64,000 nt of DNA, taken from assembly GCA_016025055.1 (NCBI GenBank), contig CP065590.1:3782001-3846000 (forward strand). Direction: 5' to 3'. Below the pieces are notes generated by a model that searched no databases, was not told where the DNA came from, and saw only the letters and a program-made list of their open reading frames with translations. The stretch's first letter is position 1, and each line of letters opens with the position of its first letter. Position numbers and translations under genes: made by a program. The stretch is from Chryseobacterium indologenes (GTDB lineage Bacteria > Bacteroidota > Bacteroidia > Flavobacteriales > Weeksellaceae). This document shows positions 30,467 through 40,068 of the stretch, one piece after another.

Positions 30467-30952
30467 TTAATTAATAACAATAGCTTCTTTATAAGGCGAG
30501 GCCATTACCTGGATGATAGAATCATAGTCCTCAACAATTCTTCTCTGTCCGCCCATTATTTCATATACTGTAATGGTTGTTTTTTCAAAATTTTTAGGAT
30601 CCTTTCTCTGGGAAGTGATTTCGTAGAAATGATTATCTTTTTTTAAAATAGAGATCAGCTCTTCTTTTGTAGAATTGTTAGCCTGCAACATTCCCGGAAA
30701 CTCCATGACAACATCTTTAAGATCGGTATAATTTTTATAACGTTTGGTTTCTCCATTGGAGTATACATACACATTAGGAACATTCTTATCCTTTTCAAGG
30801 CGCACCAGATAATAATCGTTGCCTTTTTTCTCCGCATAAACGGCCATTTCCTCAGGCTTCGTCTGTGTTTTTTCCTGAGTTTTTTTCTTTTGTGAAAATG
30901 CAGTCAGAGAAAGGAAGCTTGCTGCTAATGCAAACAATAGTTTTGTTTTCAT
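30467..30952 (-). CDS. Exported hypothetical protein
   Basis: 161 residues with a clear signal peptide (1-20, ending TAFSQ), then a Lys/Gln/Thr-rich linker and a compact alpha/beta domain with no motif I recognise. It ends 22 bases before the start of the nucleoside phosphorylase gene on the same strand, so it may be co-transcribed with it, but there is no functional link to read from this. It is probably periplasmic or surface-exposed. Confidence 0.7.
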   Translation of the reverse strand: MKTKLLFALAASFLSLTAFSQKKKTQEKTQTKPEEMAVYAEKKGNDYYLVRLEKDKNVPNVYVYSNGETKRYKNYTDLKDVVMEFPGMLQANNSTKEELISILKKDNHFYEITSQRKDPKNFEKTTITVYEIMGGQRRIVEDYDSIIQVMASPYKEAIVIN

Positions 30953-31161
30953 AATTTTATTTTAGTTTTTTTGATGTTTTGAATTTAATGTTAAATATCC
31001 TCTCCCAATAACTTTCCTCATTATTTTAACGGTAGGTGGAATAAACCGATCTTTTAAGAATAATGAATTTGATTTCGGGGCTTAAAATTAGTGAAAAATA
31101 TTTTACCTGAATCATAAACATTTTTTAATCTGCTATTAAAGTTCACATAATATGTGATTAA

Positions 31162-31169
31162 TACTTTTG
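31162..31169 (+). promoter_or_regulatory. -7 promoter element of the large peroxidase gene
   Basis: TACTTTTG matches TAnnTTTG and ends 13 bases before the ATG at 31183. Confidence 0.6.
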
Positions 31170-31182
31170 CCGCTAAAAATTC

Positions 31183-33012
31183 ATGAGAACATATCCACTG
31201 CTTGTTGTTATCCTTTTGACAGGATTTGCAGTAATGTCTTTCAATCCTGTTGACCACGGAAAAGAAACGGAGACTACATTTATAAACAAGGGTTTAACTG
31301 ATTTTAAAGGACAGCTTGAACAACTGAAAGCAGATGTGTATCAATTTTCTGAAGACCGGATCTCTCTCGAAGAACTACAAAAATCATTTCGTCGTACCAG
31401 AAATTCATTCAAGGAAATAGAATTTTATATTGCCTACCATTATCCTGAATTTACCAAGACGCATCTTAATGCAGCCCCTTTATTCCACATCGAAGCTGCA
31501 GGAACATCAGCTTATACACTTCCTCCAGAAGGTTTACAGGTTTTGGATGAACTTATTTTTTCAGAGGAAGCGGATGATGAAAAAGAAAAGATGAAAACCA
31601 TTACTGATTTTTTATACAACAGCTATTCCGGTTTCTATCTAAGTGCTATGAAAAATGGCTTAAGTAAGGGTAACAATAAAACCTTGCCGTTGCGTATTGA
31701 ACTTATCAGAATATATTCACTGGGAGTGACAGGTTTTGATACTCCGGGATCACTGAACATTTCAGAAGAAACCGCTCATGCGCTCTCAGGAATGCAAAAA
31801 TACCTCAATGATGATGCTTATTTTAAAAACTATAACACCGGGAAAGTAAACCAAACCTTGTCGGATGCAATTATGTATCTCGCAGAAAATAAAGATTTTG
31901 AAACTTTTGACAGAATTCAATTTTATAAACAATACATACAACCTCTCTATCAGGAATTAGGTAGCTGGGATGGCCGGCCGGACGACCTGAAAGAATTCTC
32001 CGGCTGGAATGTAGGAAATAAGGACTTTTTCAGCAGTGATTTTCTGGATCCGTATTTTTATACGATATTAAAATCATCGGAAGATAATGCTCACCTTCGG
32101 CAGCTTGGTAAGTCTCTGTTTTATGATCAGAATATAAGCGGTAATGGTAAAATGAGTTGTGCAACCTGTCATCTTCCCGAAAACGCCTTTACAGATCTTA
32201 AAGCAAAATCTCCAAGCAATGTAGAAGGAAAAAATGTTCTGCGCAACTCGCCAAGCCTTTATAATGCGGTTTTTGCCAAAAGATTTTTTTATGATCTTCG
32301 CGCTTTTTATCTGGAACAGCAGGCTGAACATGTCATTTACAATGAAGAAGAATTCAATACCAGCTACGGGAGTATTATTCAAAAATTAAAAACCAAACCT
32401 GAATATAAAAAAGCATTCCGAAAGGCATTCAAAGACGGAGAAATTAATAAAGAAAATTTTTCAAAAGCCTTAAGTTCGTATGTTGCTTCATTATATTCCT
32501 TCAACAGTGATTTTGACCGTTTTATGAGAAATGAAAAAGAGGTATCCGATGATGTAAAAAAGGGGTTCAACCTATTTATGGGAAAAGCAGCATGTGCCAC
32601 TTGTCATTTTGCACCTCATTTTTCAGGATTGGTACCACCGTTCTTTAATGAAAATGAATCAGAAGTGTTGGGCGTTACAACAAAACCTGTCAAACAGCTT
32701 CCTGTTGAACTTGACGGAGATATGGGAAGAGGAAACAGTCCTGTAAAAAAGGAAAAATCCTGGATCTATGATTATTCTTTCAAAACTGTAACGGTGAGAA
32801 ATATTGCCCTTACAAAACCCTATTTTCATAACGGTGCTTTTAATACCCTGGATGAGGTCCTTGATTTTTATAATGAAGGCGGAGGTGAAGGATTGGGTCT
32901 GAAAATGAAGAACCAGACTCTGGCACCGGATAAACTTAACCTTACCCAAACAGAGATTCAGCAGATTATAGCTTTTCTGAATGCGCTTACGGATGTGAGT
33001 AAAGCAAAGTAA
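31183..33012 (+). CDS. Cytochrome c peroxidase with helical N-terminal domain
   Basis: 609 residues. A signal segment (1-20) precedes a helical domain (about 30-290) that is not part of ordinary di-haem peroxidases; its HIEAAG...PPEGLQVLDE region vaguely recalls imelysin-type domains, but this is weak. The C-terminal half is a di-haem peroxidase with CATCH twice, near residues 326-330 and 472-476, and the closing NGAFNTLDEVLDFYNEGG block. It should act on peroxide in the periplasm. A PhoX-like gene follows after 149 bases with its own promoter. It is distinct in sequence and length from the 378-residue peroxidase at 4572. Confidence 0.88.
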   Translation: MRTYPLLVVILLTGFAVMSFNPVDHGKETETTFINKGLTDFKGQLEQLKADVYQFSEDRISLEELQKSFRRTRNSFKEIEFYIAYHYPEFTKTHLNAAPLFHIEAAGTSAYTLPPEGLQVLDELIFSEEADDEKEKMKTITDFLYNSYSGFYLSAMKNGLSKGNNKTLPLRIELIRIYSLGVTGFDTPGSLNISEETAHALSGMQKYLNDDAYFKNYNTGKVNQTLSDAIMYLAENKDFETFDRIQFYKQYIQPLYQELGSWDGRPDDLKEFSGWNVGNKDFFSSDFLDPYFYTILKSSEDNAHLRQLGKSLFYDQNISGNGKMSCATCHLPENAFTDLKAKSPSNVEGKNVLRNSPSLYNAVFAKRFFYDLRAFYLEQQAEHVIYNEEEFNTSYGSIIQKLKTKPEYKKAFRKAFKDGEINKENFSKALSSYVASLYSFNSDFDRFMRNEKEVSDDVKKGFNLFMGKAACATCHFAPHFSGLVPPFFNENESEVLGVTTKPVKQLPVELDGDMGRGNSPVKKEKSWIYDYSFKTVTVRNIALTKPYFHNGAFNTLDEVLDFYNEGGGEGLGLKMKNQTLAPDKLNLTQTEIQQIIAFLNALTDVSKAK

Positions 33013-33129
33013 ATTCATATTTGTGCTATTTAACAAAAAATTAATCCCATTAACATTAGGTTTTAAATTAATTAATATTCTTCCAGCCATATTTAAACTC
33101 CAATTAACAGACTAAGGGCGCTAAAAAAA

Positions 33130-33137
33130 TAGTTTTG
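33130..33137 (+). promoter_or_regulatory. -7 promoter element of the PhoX-like gene
   Basis: TAGTTTTG matches TAnnTTTG and ends 24 bases before ATG 33162. It overlaps the TTG at 33135, which therefore cannot be the start. Confidence 0.6.
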
Positions 33138-33161
33138 CAACGAATTATAAATCGAAGTATA

Positions 33162-35316
33162 ATGAAGAAAAAACTACTAACAGTTGGTGCTCTGGCTTTA
33201 TTTGCAGGGACTACCATTCAGGCCCAGACCCTAATCTTTGACAAAGGGGCCGCCTGGAGCTACAAAGACAACAATCAGGCACAACCGGATGCCTGGAAAG
33301 ATAAGACCTATGATGTGTCTTCATGGGCAACTGGCAACGGGCCATTAGGGTACGGAGATCCTGTTACTACAGCCATCAATACAGGGCTTACTACAGCTTA
33401 TTTTGCAAAAGACTTTAGTGTAGATCTGTCTACACTTTCAGACAACATGGAGCTTGGGGTAATGAGAGATGACGGCATTGTCGTGTATCTTAACGGGGAA
33501 GAAGTAGTACGTGACAATATGCCTGCAGGCACTATTACATTCAACACTTTCTCCAGTACAATAATCGATGGTGCAGCAGAGAATGTATACAATATCTTTT
33601 CTATTCCTAAATCAAAATTTGTAAACGGAGTGAACAGAATTTCTGTGGAACTGCATAACAGAAGTGCAACGAGTTCAGACCTTAGAATCGATGCTTATCT
33701 GAAAACAACGCCCAATACCACAACACCGGTAGCTTGTAACAGTACGCATATCAGCTGCTTCACTTCAATTGTTCCTACAGCACAAACCAACAAACTGATT
33801 ATTCCTGCTGAGCATAAATATCAGCTTATCTTAAAAGAAGGTGATAATTACACAGAAGGTGGAGGTTTAGTAGGAGGGCAGAATGACTTCACCGGTTATG
33901 TGGCCAAAACAGGAAGCAGTACAAACGGATACCTTTCCGTGAACCATGAAACAAATCCGGGAGGAGTTACCATGGCAGAAATCAACTATAATGCTTCAAC
34001 AAAACTTTGGCAACTGACGCGTTCAAGAGCAGTAAGTTTTTCTGATCCAAGTTTAGTACAAACAATCAGGAACTGTTCGGGTGGAGTGACGCCTTGGGGA
34101 ACCATCGTGACAGCAGAGGAATCTGTGACCTCCAATGATGTGAATGGTGACGGTTATAAAGATTACGGATGGCTGGTAGAAATAGACCCTGCAACGGCTC
34201 AGGTTATTTCTAAAAATGCTAACGGAACAAAAGGTAAGCTTTGGCAGATGGGGATCATGAATCATGAAAATGTCGTGATCAATCCTGCAGGAACTGTTGC
34301 TTATTACGGGGAAGATGGAGGCACCCATATGGTATATAAATATGTAATGGATACTCCAAATGATCTTTCCTCGGGTAATCTTTATGTTTTGAAATTAGAT
34401 CAGGGATTAACCACTGCTGGAGATCCGGTAGGAACTACTGCTACATGGGTTCAGGTCCCTAATAAGGATAAGGCAGATCAAAACAATACAGCAGCACAGG
34501 CGTTATCAGTAGGAGGTACAAAATTTAACGGAGTAGAAGATGTGGATATAAGTCCTCTGGATGGAAAAATTTACTTTACAGCTAAAGGTTTAGACAGAGT
34601 ATACCGTTTACAGGATAACGGCACTACTGCTTCCCAGGTTGAAACATTTGTTGGGGGAGCTTCTTCCGTATATTCTTTCAATACTGCTCAGGGAATGAAG
34701 TCTGAGGCCTGGGGAGACGGAAACGATAATCTTACTTTCGACGAACTTGGAAATCTTTGGGTCCTTCAGGATGGTGGTAAAAACTATATCTGGGTAATCG
34801 CTCCCGATCATACACAGGCAAATCCTAAAGTAAGACTATTTGCTTCCATGCCGGCCGGTGCAGAACCTACCGGACTTACATTTACGCCTGACCATAAATT
34901 TGGTTTCTTCTCTATTCAGCATCCAAGCTCTACGATTGCTACAGATGTTGATGCAACAGGAAATACCATAGATTATAGGGGAAAATCAGCAACAATCGTT
35001 ATTGCACTTAAAAACAACTTGGGAATAGAAGGTTCTTTAGGAACAATTGAAAATAAAACGACTGAAAATACTGTAACAGTAGCTCCCAACCCAACGTCAG
35101 GGATAGTGAAAATCAATTCTCCGAAAGGGTTAAAGGATATTTCCGTTACCGCGTATACGATGGACGGAAAAATCATCTACACGAAAAAAGTTTGCCGGAT
35201 CAAATAAAGCATTGGATCTTGACTTTACCAGTGAGCTGGAAGTTTCCAGAGTTTTGATTTTAAATATCGAAGCAGAAGGAGGTTTCCAAAAAACAGTTAA
35301 ACTTTTAAAAAAGTAA
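33162..35316 (+). CDS. PhoX-like (DUF839) secreted phosphatase with T9SS sorting domain, frameshift near 3' end
   Basis: Starting at ATG 33162 there is a signal peptide (MKKKLLTV to IQAQ), a beta-sandwich domain (to about residue 185), then a PhoX-type beta-propeller with the signature NCSGGVTPWGTIVTAEES and HENVVINPAGTVAYYGEDGG. PhoX enzymes are calcium- and iron-dependent phosphomonoesterases. The uncorrected frame stops at 35207, but an A6 run at 35184-35189 minus one base gives KKFAGSNKALDLDFTSELE and continues to the stop at 35316, completing a type A T9SS sorting domain ending KTVKLLKK. The product is about 718 residues and is predicted to be exported to the surface. Catalytic activity is inferred from the family. 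Confidence 0.87.
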
Positions 35317-35326
35317 TCCATAAAGC

Positions 35327-35359
35327 ATGATTTCCGGCAACGAAGTTGCCGGAAATCAT
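35327..35359 (+). terminator. Terminator of the PhoX-like gene
   Basis: A 15-bp perfect stem (ATGATTTCCGGCAAC and its complement) closes on GAA and is followed by TTTATAT. It lies 10 bases after the corrected stop at 35316, which supports the frameshift reading. Confidence 0.9.
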
Positions 35360-35368
35360 TTTATATCT

Positions 35369-36268
35369 ATGAAAAAAATTGTAGTATTCATTGCCTGCTT
35401 ATTTCTTTCTCAGGTAAAAGCTCAGATTGATCCTGTGAAATATCCCACCTATACCAATATCGAAGATGCTTTAAAAAGTGATCAAACGGTTTACAGCATA
35501 AGTTTCAGGGAAAAAGGATTATTCAACCTGCCTCCCGGAATTTCAAAACTGAAATCCTTATTCTTTTTGAATATTATGGGAAACAAGCTTGAAAAAATGG
35601 ACCAGCAGATATTTGCTTTAAAAGAACTGGAAATTTTAAACGTCAATGAAAACAGCATTAAATACATCCCTGATGAAATAAGTCAGCTACAGAAACTGAC
35701 GACATTCTCCATGAATCTCAATGGCCTTACCAGCATTAATCCTAATCTTGCAACATTGCAGCATTTGAAAGTCATTCATCTGGATGCCAATAATCTCAAT
35801 GTTTTTCCTGAGGCCTTGATGGAGATTCCAACGTTAGAAGAAATAAATCTTCAGGGCAATCAAATCAGTTTTATTAAAGATAAAGTACATAAGATCACGA
35901 ATCTTAAATTTTTAAATCTTTCTGAAAATCAGATCAATGATTTAGGGAATTTATCTTTTCCACAACATTTAAAATACCTTGAGCTGCAGCAAAATGCTAT
36001 TGTAAAACTTCCTGAAAATTTGTTCAAAGCTCAGAATCTTGAATTTCTGAACGTCAGCGGAAATAATATCTCCATTATTTCTCCCGGAATAAAAGGACTG
36101 AAAAATATAGTCAGCATGAACCTGGCTAACAATCATTTAAAAGATATTCCTGTAGAAATCAAAGAATTGAAAAATCTTAAAACATTGATTCTTACAGGAA
36201 ATCCTTTAGAAAAAACTAAAATTGAAAAATTAAAAAACTTATTGCCGGAAACCCGGATTTATTTCTAA
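35369..36268 (+). CDS. Secreted leucine-rich repeat protein
   Basis: 299 residues from ATG 35369; an earlier in-frame ATG at 35327 is inside the preceding terminator hairpin and is rejected. A signal peptide (1-18, ending VKAQ) is followed by about ten leucine-rich repeats of 22-23 residues with the pattern LxxLxLxxNxIxxLP (for example LEILNVNENSIKYIPDEIS). Such repeats bind proteins. There is no T9SS tail or lipobox, so it is probably periplasmic or released. The partner is unknown. Confidence 0.82.
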   Translation: MKKIVVFIACLFLSQVKAQIDPVKYPTYTNIEDALKSDQTVYSISFREKGLFNLPPGISKLKSLFFLNIMGNKLEKMDQQIFALKELEILNVNENSIKYIPDEISQLQKLTTFSMNLNGLTSINPNLATLQHLKVIHLDANNLNVFPEALMEIPTLEEINLQGNQISFIKDKVHKITNLKFLNLSENQINDLGNLSFPQHLKYLELQQNAIVKLPENLFKAQNLEFLNVSGNNISIISPGIKGLKNIVSMNLANNHLKDIPVEIKELKNLKTLILTGNPLEKTKIEKLKNLLPETRIYF

Positions 36269-36270
36269 AT

Positions 36271-36594
36271 CTATCCGCCAACCCGTTTGGTTTTATACCC
36301 CAGATCATTAAGGATAGCCATTATTTTATCACGGTTATCTCCTTGGATGATAATCGTTCCGTCCTTTTCAGAACCGCCTATTCCCAAGGTGGTTTTTATC
36401 TTCTTTGATATTTTTTTTAAGTCCTCTTCACTGCCTTCCCAGCCCTCAACAATCGTTACTGGCTTGCCATTTCTGCCTTTTTTCTCAAATTTGCATACCA
36501 AAGGCTCTTTCTGCTTGAATTCTTCCTCAGGCATTTCAAAATCCTGCTCCTCATGATCAGGAAAAAGATTCTTTAATTGATCTCGTAAGTCCAT
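36271..36594 (-). CDS. yciH: SUI1/eIF1-family translation factor (YciH-like)
   Basis: 107 residues. The SUI1 core occupies the C-terminal two thirds: GRNGKPVTIVEGW, IKTTLGIGGSEKDGTIIIQGDNRDKIMAIL and the closing GYKTKRVGG. Bacterial members are thought to influence start-codon selection or stress translation. It converges with the leucine-rich repeat gene, with 2 bases between stops. The -7 element at 36599-36606 lies only 4 bases before the ATG, so the mRNA may be almost leaderless. Confidence 0.9.
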   Translation of the reverse strand: MDLRDQLKNLFPDHEEQDFEMPEEEFKQKEPLVCKFEKKGRNGKPVTIVEGWEGSEEDLKKISKKIKTTLGIGGSEKDGTIIIQGDNRDKIMAILNDLGYKTKRVGG

Positions 36595-36598
36595 ACAG

Positions 36599-36606
36599 CA
36601 AAATTA
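36599..36606 (-). promoter_or_regulatory. -7 promoter element of yciH
   Basis: The minus strand reads TAATTTTG, matching TAnnTTTG. Only 4 bases separate it from the ATG, much less than at other genes here. Confidence 0.45.
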
Positions 36607-36759
36607 AAAAGATTTGCTGAGTAATAAACAGAATCCTGATAAAAATTATGGAATAATTGTGTAATTGCTATAATAGGGAATACCAATTTTTGTTGTACTG
36701 TGAAAATACGGGCAGAAGAAATTTCAGGGATTCAATTCTTCTATTCATCGGAAATTCGA

Positions 36760-36767
36760 TAAATTTG
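36760..36767 (+). promoter_or_regulatory. -7 promoter element of gpmI
   Basis: TAAATTTG matches TAnnTTTG and ends 21 bases before ATG 36789, which fixes the gpmI start there and not at upstream in-frame codons. Confidence 0.6.
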
Positions 36768-36788
36768 TATAACAAAAAGTTTTACAAA

Positions 36789-38330
36789 ATGTCGAAAAAA
36801 GCAATATTAGCAATCCTTGACGGATGGGGATTAGGAACAAACCCGGACGTTTCTGCCATAGACAAAGCAAATACACCATTTATAGATAGCTGTTTCAAAC
36901 AATTTCCACACACTACGCTTGAAGCAAGCGGCCTGGCTGTCGGGCTTCCGGAAGGCCAGATGGGGAATTCTGAAGTAGGACATATGAACCTTGGAGCAGG
37001 AAGAGTCGTTTACCAAAACCTGGTTAAACTGAACATGGCCGTTGAAAATGGAACTTTAGGTCAGGAAAAAGTAATTCAGGATGCTTTTGAATATGCTAAA
37101 AAAGAAAATAAAAAAGTACACTTCATCGGATTGGTTTCCAATGGAGGAGTACACTCACATATCAATCACTTAAAAGGTCTATTGACTGCCGCCAAAGAAT
37201 TCGGGTTGAATGAAAACGTATTCGTACACGCATTTACAGACGGCAGAGATTGCGATCCGCATTCCGGATTAGGTTTCATTGAAGAACTTCAGAACCACAT
37301 GGAAGCCACTACCGGAAAATTGGCTACGATCGTAGGTAGATACTACGCAATGGACAGGGACAAAAGATGGGAACGTGTCAAATTGGCTTATGATGCCCTA
37401 GTAGAAGGAGTAGGCCTCCAAACAACAGATGCCCTGGGTGCCATCAAAGCTTCCTATGAAGACAATATTACAGACGAATTCCTTAAACCTGTTATCCTGG
37501 TGAATACCACTGCCACAGGAAATATTGTACCTGTGGCTAAAATCATCGATAATGATGTTGTTATCTGTTTCAACTTCCGTACAGACAGAGGTAGGGAGAT
37601 TACAGAAGTACTTTCGCAGAAGGATTTTCCTGATTATGCGATGCGTAAACTCAACCTGTATTATATTACGCTTACCAATTATGATAAAACATTCCAGAAC
37701 GTTCAGGTTGTTTTTGATGAAAATGTGCTCACGGAAACCATGGGGGAAGTTCTCGAAAATAATGGTAAAACTCAGATCAGGATTGCTGAGACCGAAAAAT
37801 ATCCTCACGTTACCTTTTTCTTTTCAGGAGGAAGAGAAGAAGAATTTATCGGAGAAAAGAGATTGCTCTGCCCAAGCCCGAAAGATGTTCCTACCTATGA
37901 TCTAAAACCTGAAATGTCAGCGTACGATATTACCAGTGCTATTGTTCCCGAATTGGAACAGGGAACTGCAGATTTTGTGTGCTTAAATTTTGCCAACACC
38001 GATATGGTAGGTCATACCGGAGTTTTTGAAGCCGCCGTGAAAGCCGCCGAAGTCGTAGACCAGTGCATCGAAAAAGTGGCAACAGCAGCGTATGAAAACG
38101 GATATGCTGTCTTCATTCTTGCAGACCACGGAAATTCTGACGTCATGATTAATCCGGACGGATCACCGAATACTCAGCACTCTACTAACCTGGTACCTTT
38201 CATCGTCATGGATAAAGATCATACCTGGAACCTGAAGCCTGGAAAACTGGGTGATGTAGCACCAACCATCCTTAAAGTAATGGGTGTACAAATACCGGAT
38301 GCAATGACAGGAAACGTTTTGGTTGACTAA
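36789..38330 (+). CDS. gpmI: 2,3-bisphosphoglycerate-independent phosphoglycerate mutase
   Basis: 513 residues from ATG 36789. The alkaline-phosphatase-like fold shows DGWGLG (metal-binding Asp11), the phosphoserine nucleophile in GQMGNSEVGH (Ser61), the DGRDCDPHSG region, and the C-terminal metal site in NFANTDMVGHTG and LADHGNSD. It interconverts 3- and 2-phosphoglycerate in glycolysis and gluconeogenesis, using manganese in related enzymes. It is a single gene between its own promoter and terminator. Confidence 0.97.
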   Translation: MSKKAILAILDGWGLGTNPDVSAIDKANTPFIDSCFKQFPHTTLEASGLAVGLPEGQMGNSEVGHMNLGAGRVVYQNLVKLNMAVENGTLGQEKVIQDAFEYAKKENKKVHFIGLVSNGGVHSHINHLKGLLTAAKEFGLNENVFVHAFTDGRDCDPHSGLGFIEELQNHMEATTGKLATIVGRYYAMDRDKRWERVKLAYDALVEGVGLQTTDALGAIKASYEDNITDEFLKPVILVNTTATGNIVPVAKIIDNDVVICFNFRTDRGREITEVLSQKDFPDYAMRKLNLYYITLTNYDKTFQNVQVVFDENVLTETMGEVLENNGKTQIRIAETEKYPHVTFFFSGGREEEFIGEKRLLCPSPKDVPTYDLKPEMSAYDITSAIVPELEQGTADFVCLNFANTDMVGHTGVFEAAVKAAEVVDQCIEKVATAAYENGYAVFILADHGNSDVMINPDGSPNTQHSTNLVPFIVMDKDHTWNLKPGKLGDVAPTILKVMGVQIPDAMTGNVLVD

Positions 38331-38347
38331 TATTCAATAATAATCAT

Positions 38348-38385
38348 AAAAAAATGCCGTTATACTTATGTAACGGCATTTTTTT
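38348..38385 (+). terminator. Terminator of gpmI
   Basis: AAAAAAATGCCGTTA pairs with TAACGGCATTTTTTT around an 8-base loop, 17 bases after the stop. Confidence 0.92.
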
Positions 38386-38449
38386 ATGATTTATGTCAGA
38401 TAAGGTATGAGTTGCATACTTTATTATGCGTTAAATAATAAATAAATCA

Positions 38450-38457
38450 TATCTTTG
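38450..38457 (+). promoter_or_regulatory. -7 promoter element of the acyl-ACP desaturase gene
   Basis: TATCTTTG matches TAnnTTTG and ends 22 bases before ATG 38480. Confidence 0.6.
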
Positions 38458-38479
38458 CTAATTAAAACTGAATAGTAAA

Positions 38480-39457
38480 ATGTATCAAAAGCTTGTTAGG
38501 AAAGAAGTAATGGGATTATTGGAAAAGGAAGTAGGTTCTTTTCTTGAAAAATTTTTAACGCCAATCGAAAAGATCTGGCAGCCGTCCGATTATTTACCAG
38601 ATCCTTCAAGCGATGAATTTAAACACGACTTAGAAGAAATTCAGACTTTTGCCCGTGAAATGCCCTACGATCTTTTCGTAACTCTGATCGGAGACTGTAT
38701 TACAGAAGAAGCACTTCCTTCGTATGAGTCTTGGCTGATGGGAGTTGACGGAATCAATCAGGAAGAAAAACTGGGCTGGGCCAACTGGGTAAGAGCATGG
38801 ACTGCTGAAGAAAACAGACACGGGGATTTATTAAACAAATACCTTTATCTGTGCGGAAGAGTCAACATGAGAGAAGTTGAAATTACCACTCAGTACCTGA
38901 TCAACGATGGTTTCGATCTTGGAACCAGTATGGACCCGTACAGAAACTTTATTTATACCAGCTTCCAGGAAACAGCTACCAATATTTCTCACAGAAGAGT
39001 AGGAACTCTGGCCAAGCAATCCGGAAATGGGAAATTAGCCAAAATGTGTGGGGTAATTGCCGCTGATGAAGCAAGACACGCGAAAGCTTATAAGCATTTT
39101 GTGGCTAAAATTCTAGAAATTGATCCTTCAGAAATGATTCTTGCATTTGAAGACATGATGCGTAAGAAAATCGTTATGCCTGCTCACCTGATGAGACAGT
39201 CCGGACAGAAAGCAGGAGAACTTTGGGGGCATTTTTCAGACGCAGCCCAAAGATGTATGGTGTATACCGGTCAGGATTATATCAATATCATGAAAGATCT
39301 GTTGGATGAGTGGAAAATTGAGCATGTAAAAGGTCTTACTGAAAAAGCTGAAAAAGCTCAGGAATATTTAATGAAACTTCCTGCAAGACTTCAGAAGATT
39401 ACCGACAGAGTTTCTACCCCGGATCTTCAGTTCCAGTTCAGCTGGGTTAAGAGCTAG
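38480..39457 (+). CDS. Acyl-[acyl-carrier-protein] desaturase
   Basis: 325 residues, matching soluble stearoyl-ACP-type desaturases. The di-iron ligands are visible as EENRH (110-114) and DEARH (196-200), with an outer Glu in the ITEEALPSYESW helix and another in SFQETATN. The enzyme puts a cis double bond into acyl-ACP using oxygen and reduced ferredoxin. It suits an aerobic flavobacterium and complements FabI encoded 12 kb away. A terminator 33 bases downstream makes it monocistronic. Confidence 0.95.
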   Translation: MYQKLVRKEVMGLLEKEVGSFLEKFLTPIEKIWQPSDYLPDPSSDEFKHDLEEIQTFAREMPYDLFVTLIGDCITEEALPSYESWLMGVDGINQEEKLGWANWVRAWTAEENRHGDLLNKYLYLCGRVNMREVEITTQYLINDGFDLGTSMDPYRNFIYTSFQETATNISHRRVGTLAKQSGNGKLAKMCGVIAADEARHAKAYKHFVAKILEIDPSEMILAFEDMMRKKIVMPAHLMRQSGQKAGELWGHFSDAAQRCMVYTGQDYINIMKDLLDEWKIEHVKGLTEKAEKAQEYLMKLPARLQKITDRVSTPDLQFQFSWVKS

Positions 39458-39490
39458 TAATTACGACTTTTTTTAAAATATAAAAGTATT

Positions 39491-39513
39491 GAGTGCCTTT
39501 CTTTTTGGCACTC
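39491..39513 (+). terminator. Terminator of the acyl-ACP desaturase gene
   Basis: GAGTGCC and GGCACTC form a 7-bp stem followed by T6. The TTG at 39505-39507 inside it is 18 bases from the next -7 element, so terminator and promoter may overlap. Confidence 0.85.
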
Positions 39514-39525
39514 TTTTTTATTTCT

Positions 39526-39533
39526 TATCTTTG
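39526..39533 (+). promoter_or_regulatory. -7 promoter element of the small HAD gene
   Basis: TATCTTTG matches TAnnTTTG, with a TTG (-33 type) 18 bases upstream, and ends 21 bases before ATG 39555. This is the most complete promoter match in the window. Confidence 0.65.
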
Positions 39534-39554
39534 CAAAGCTAAAAAAAGAACAAA

Positions 39555-39995
39555 ATGTTAAATAATAAAAAGATTGCTGTTGACTTTGACGGAACTATTG
39601 TAGATGATGCTTATCCGGCAATCGGGAAACCAAAAACTTTCGCTTTTGAAACCTTAAGAAGACTCCAGGCAGAGGGATATAGATTAATTCTTTGGACTTA
39701 CAGACACGGAAAAACTTTGGATGAAGCAGTAGAATTCTGCAAGCAGAACGGAATAGAATTTTATGCTGTCAATTCAAGTTTCGAAGGAGAAGTTTTTGAT
39801 GCTGAAAATCAATCCAGAAAACTGGATGCGGATCTTTTCATTGACGACAGAAACTTAGGCGGGTTTCCGGGGTGGGGCGAAATCTATAATATCATCCAGG
39901 AAAGAATAGAATTCCGTGTTGAAGGAAAAGAAGTTCTGGCCTATTCAAAAATAAAAAAGAAAAGAAAAAAGGACTTTTCTGGTAGAATAAAATAA
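39555..39995 (+). CDS. BT0820-like HAD-family hydrolase
   Basis: 146 residues with the HAD motif I DFDGTI (9-14), motif II in LILWTYRHG and an acidic motif IV in DLFIDDRN. There is no cap domain, as in the short BT0820-type phosphatases of Bacteroidota. A basic tail (KKKRKKDFSGR) ends the protein. The substrate is unknown. The next gene, map, starts 73 bases downstream and could be read through from this promoter because no terminator lies between. Confidence 0.85.
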   Translation: MLNNKKIAVDFDGTIVDDAYPAIGKPKTFAFETLRRLQAEGYRLILWTYRHGKTLDEAVEFCKQNGIEFYAVNSSFEGEVFDAENQSRKLDADLFIDDRNLGGFPGWGEIYNIIQERIEFRVEGKEVLAYSKIKKKRKKDFSGRIK

Positions 39996-40068
39996 CAATT
40001 CAGAAGTGTACAATCGATCAATTACCTATTGCTGCACTGATACATTAATACATTGGTAAATTAATACA

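Noticed and set aside
36287-36556. Plus-strand frame opposite yciH
   Set aside because: It is antisense to a clear SUI1 protein and has no promoter or motif.
36657-36788. 44-codon in-frame extension upstream of gpmI
   Set aside because: It contains the -7 element at 36760-36767, and family proteins begin at MSKKAILAILDGWG.
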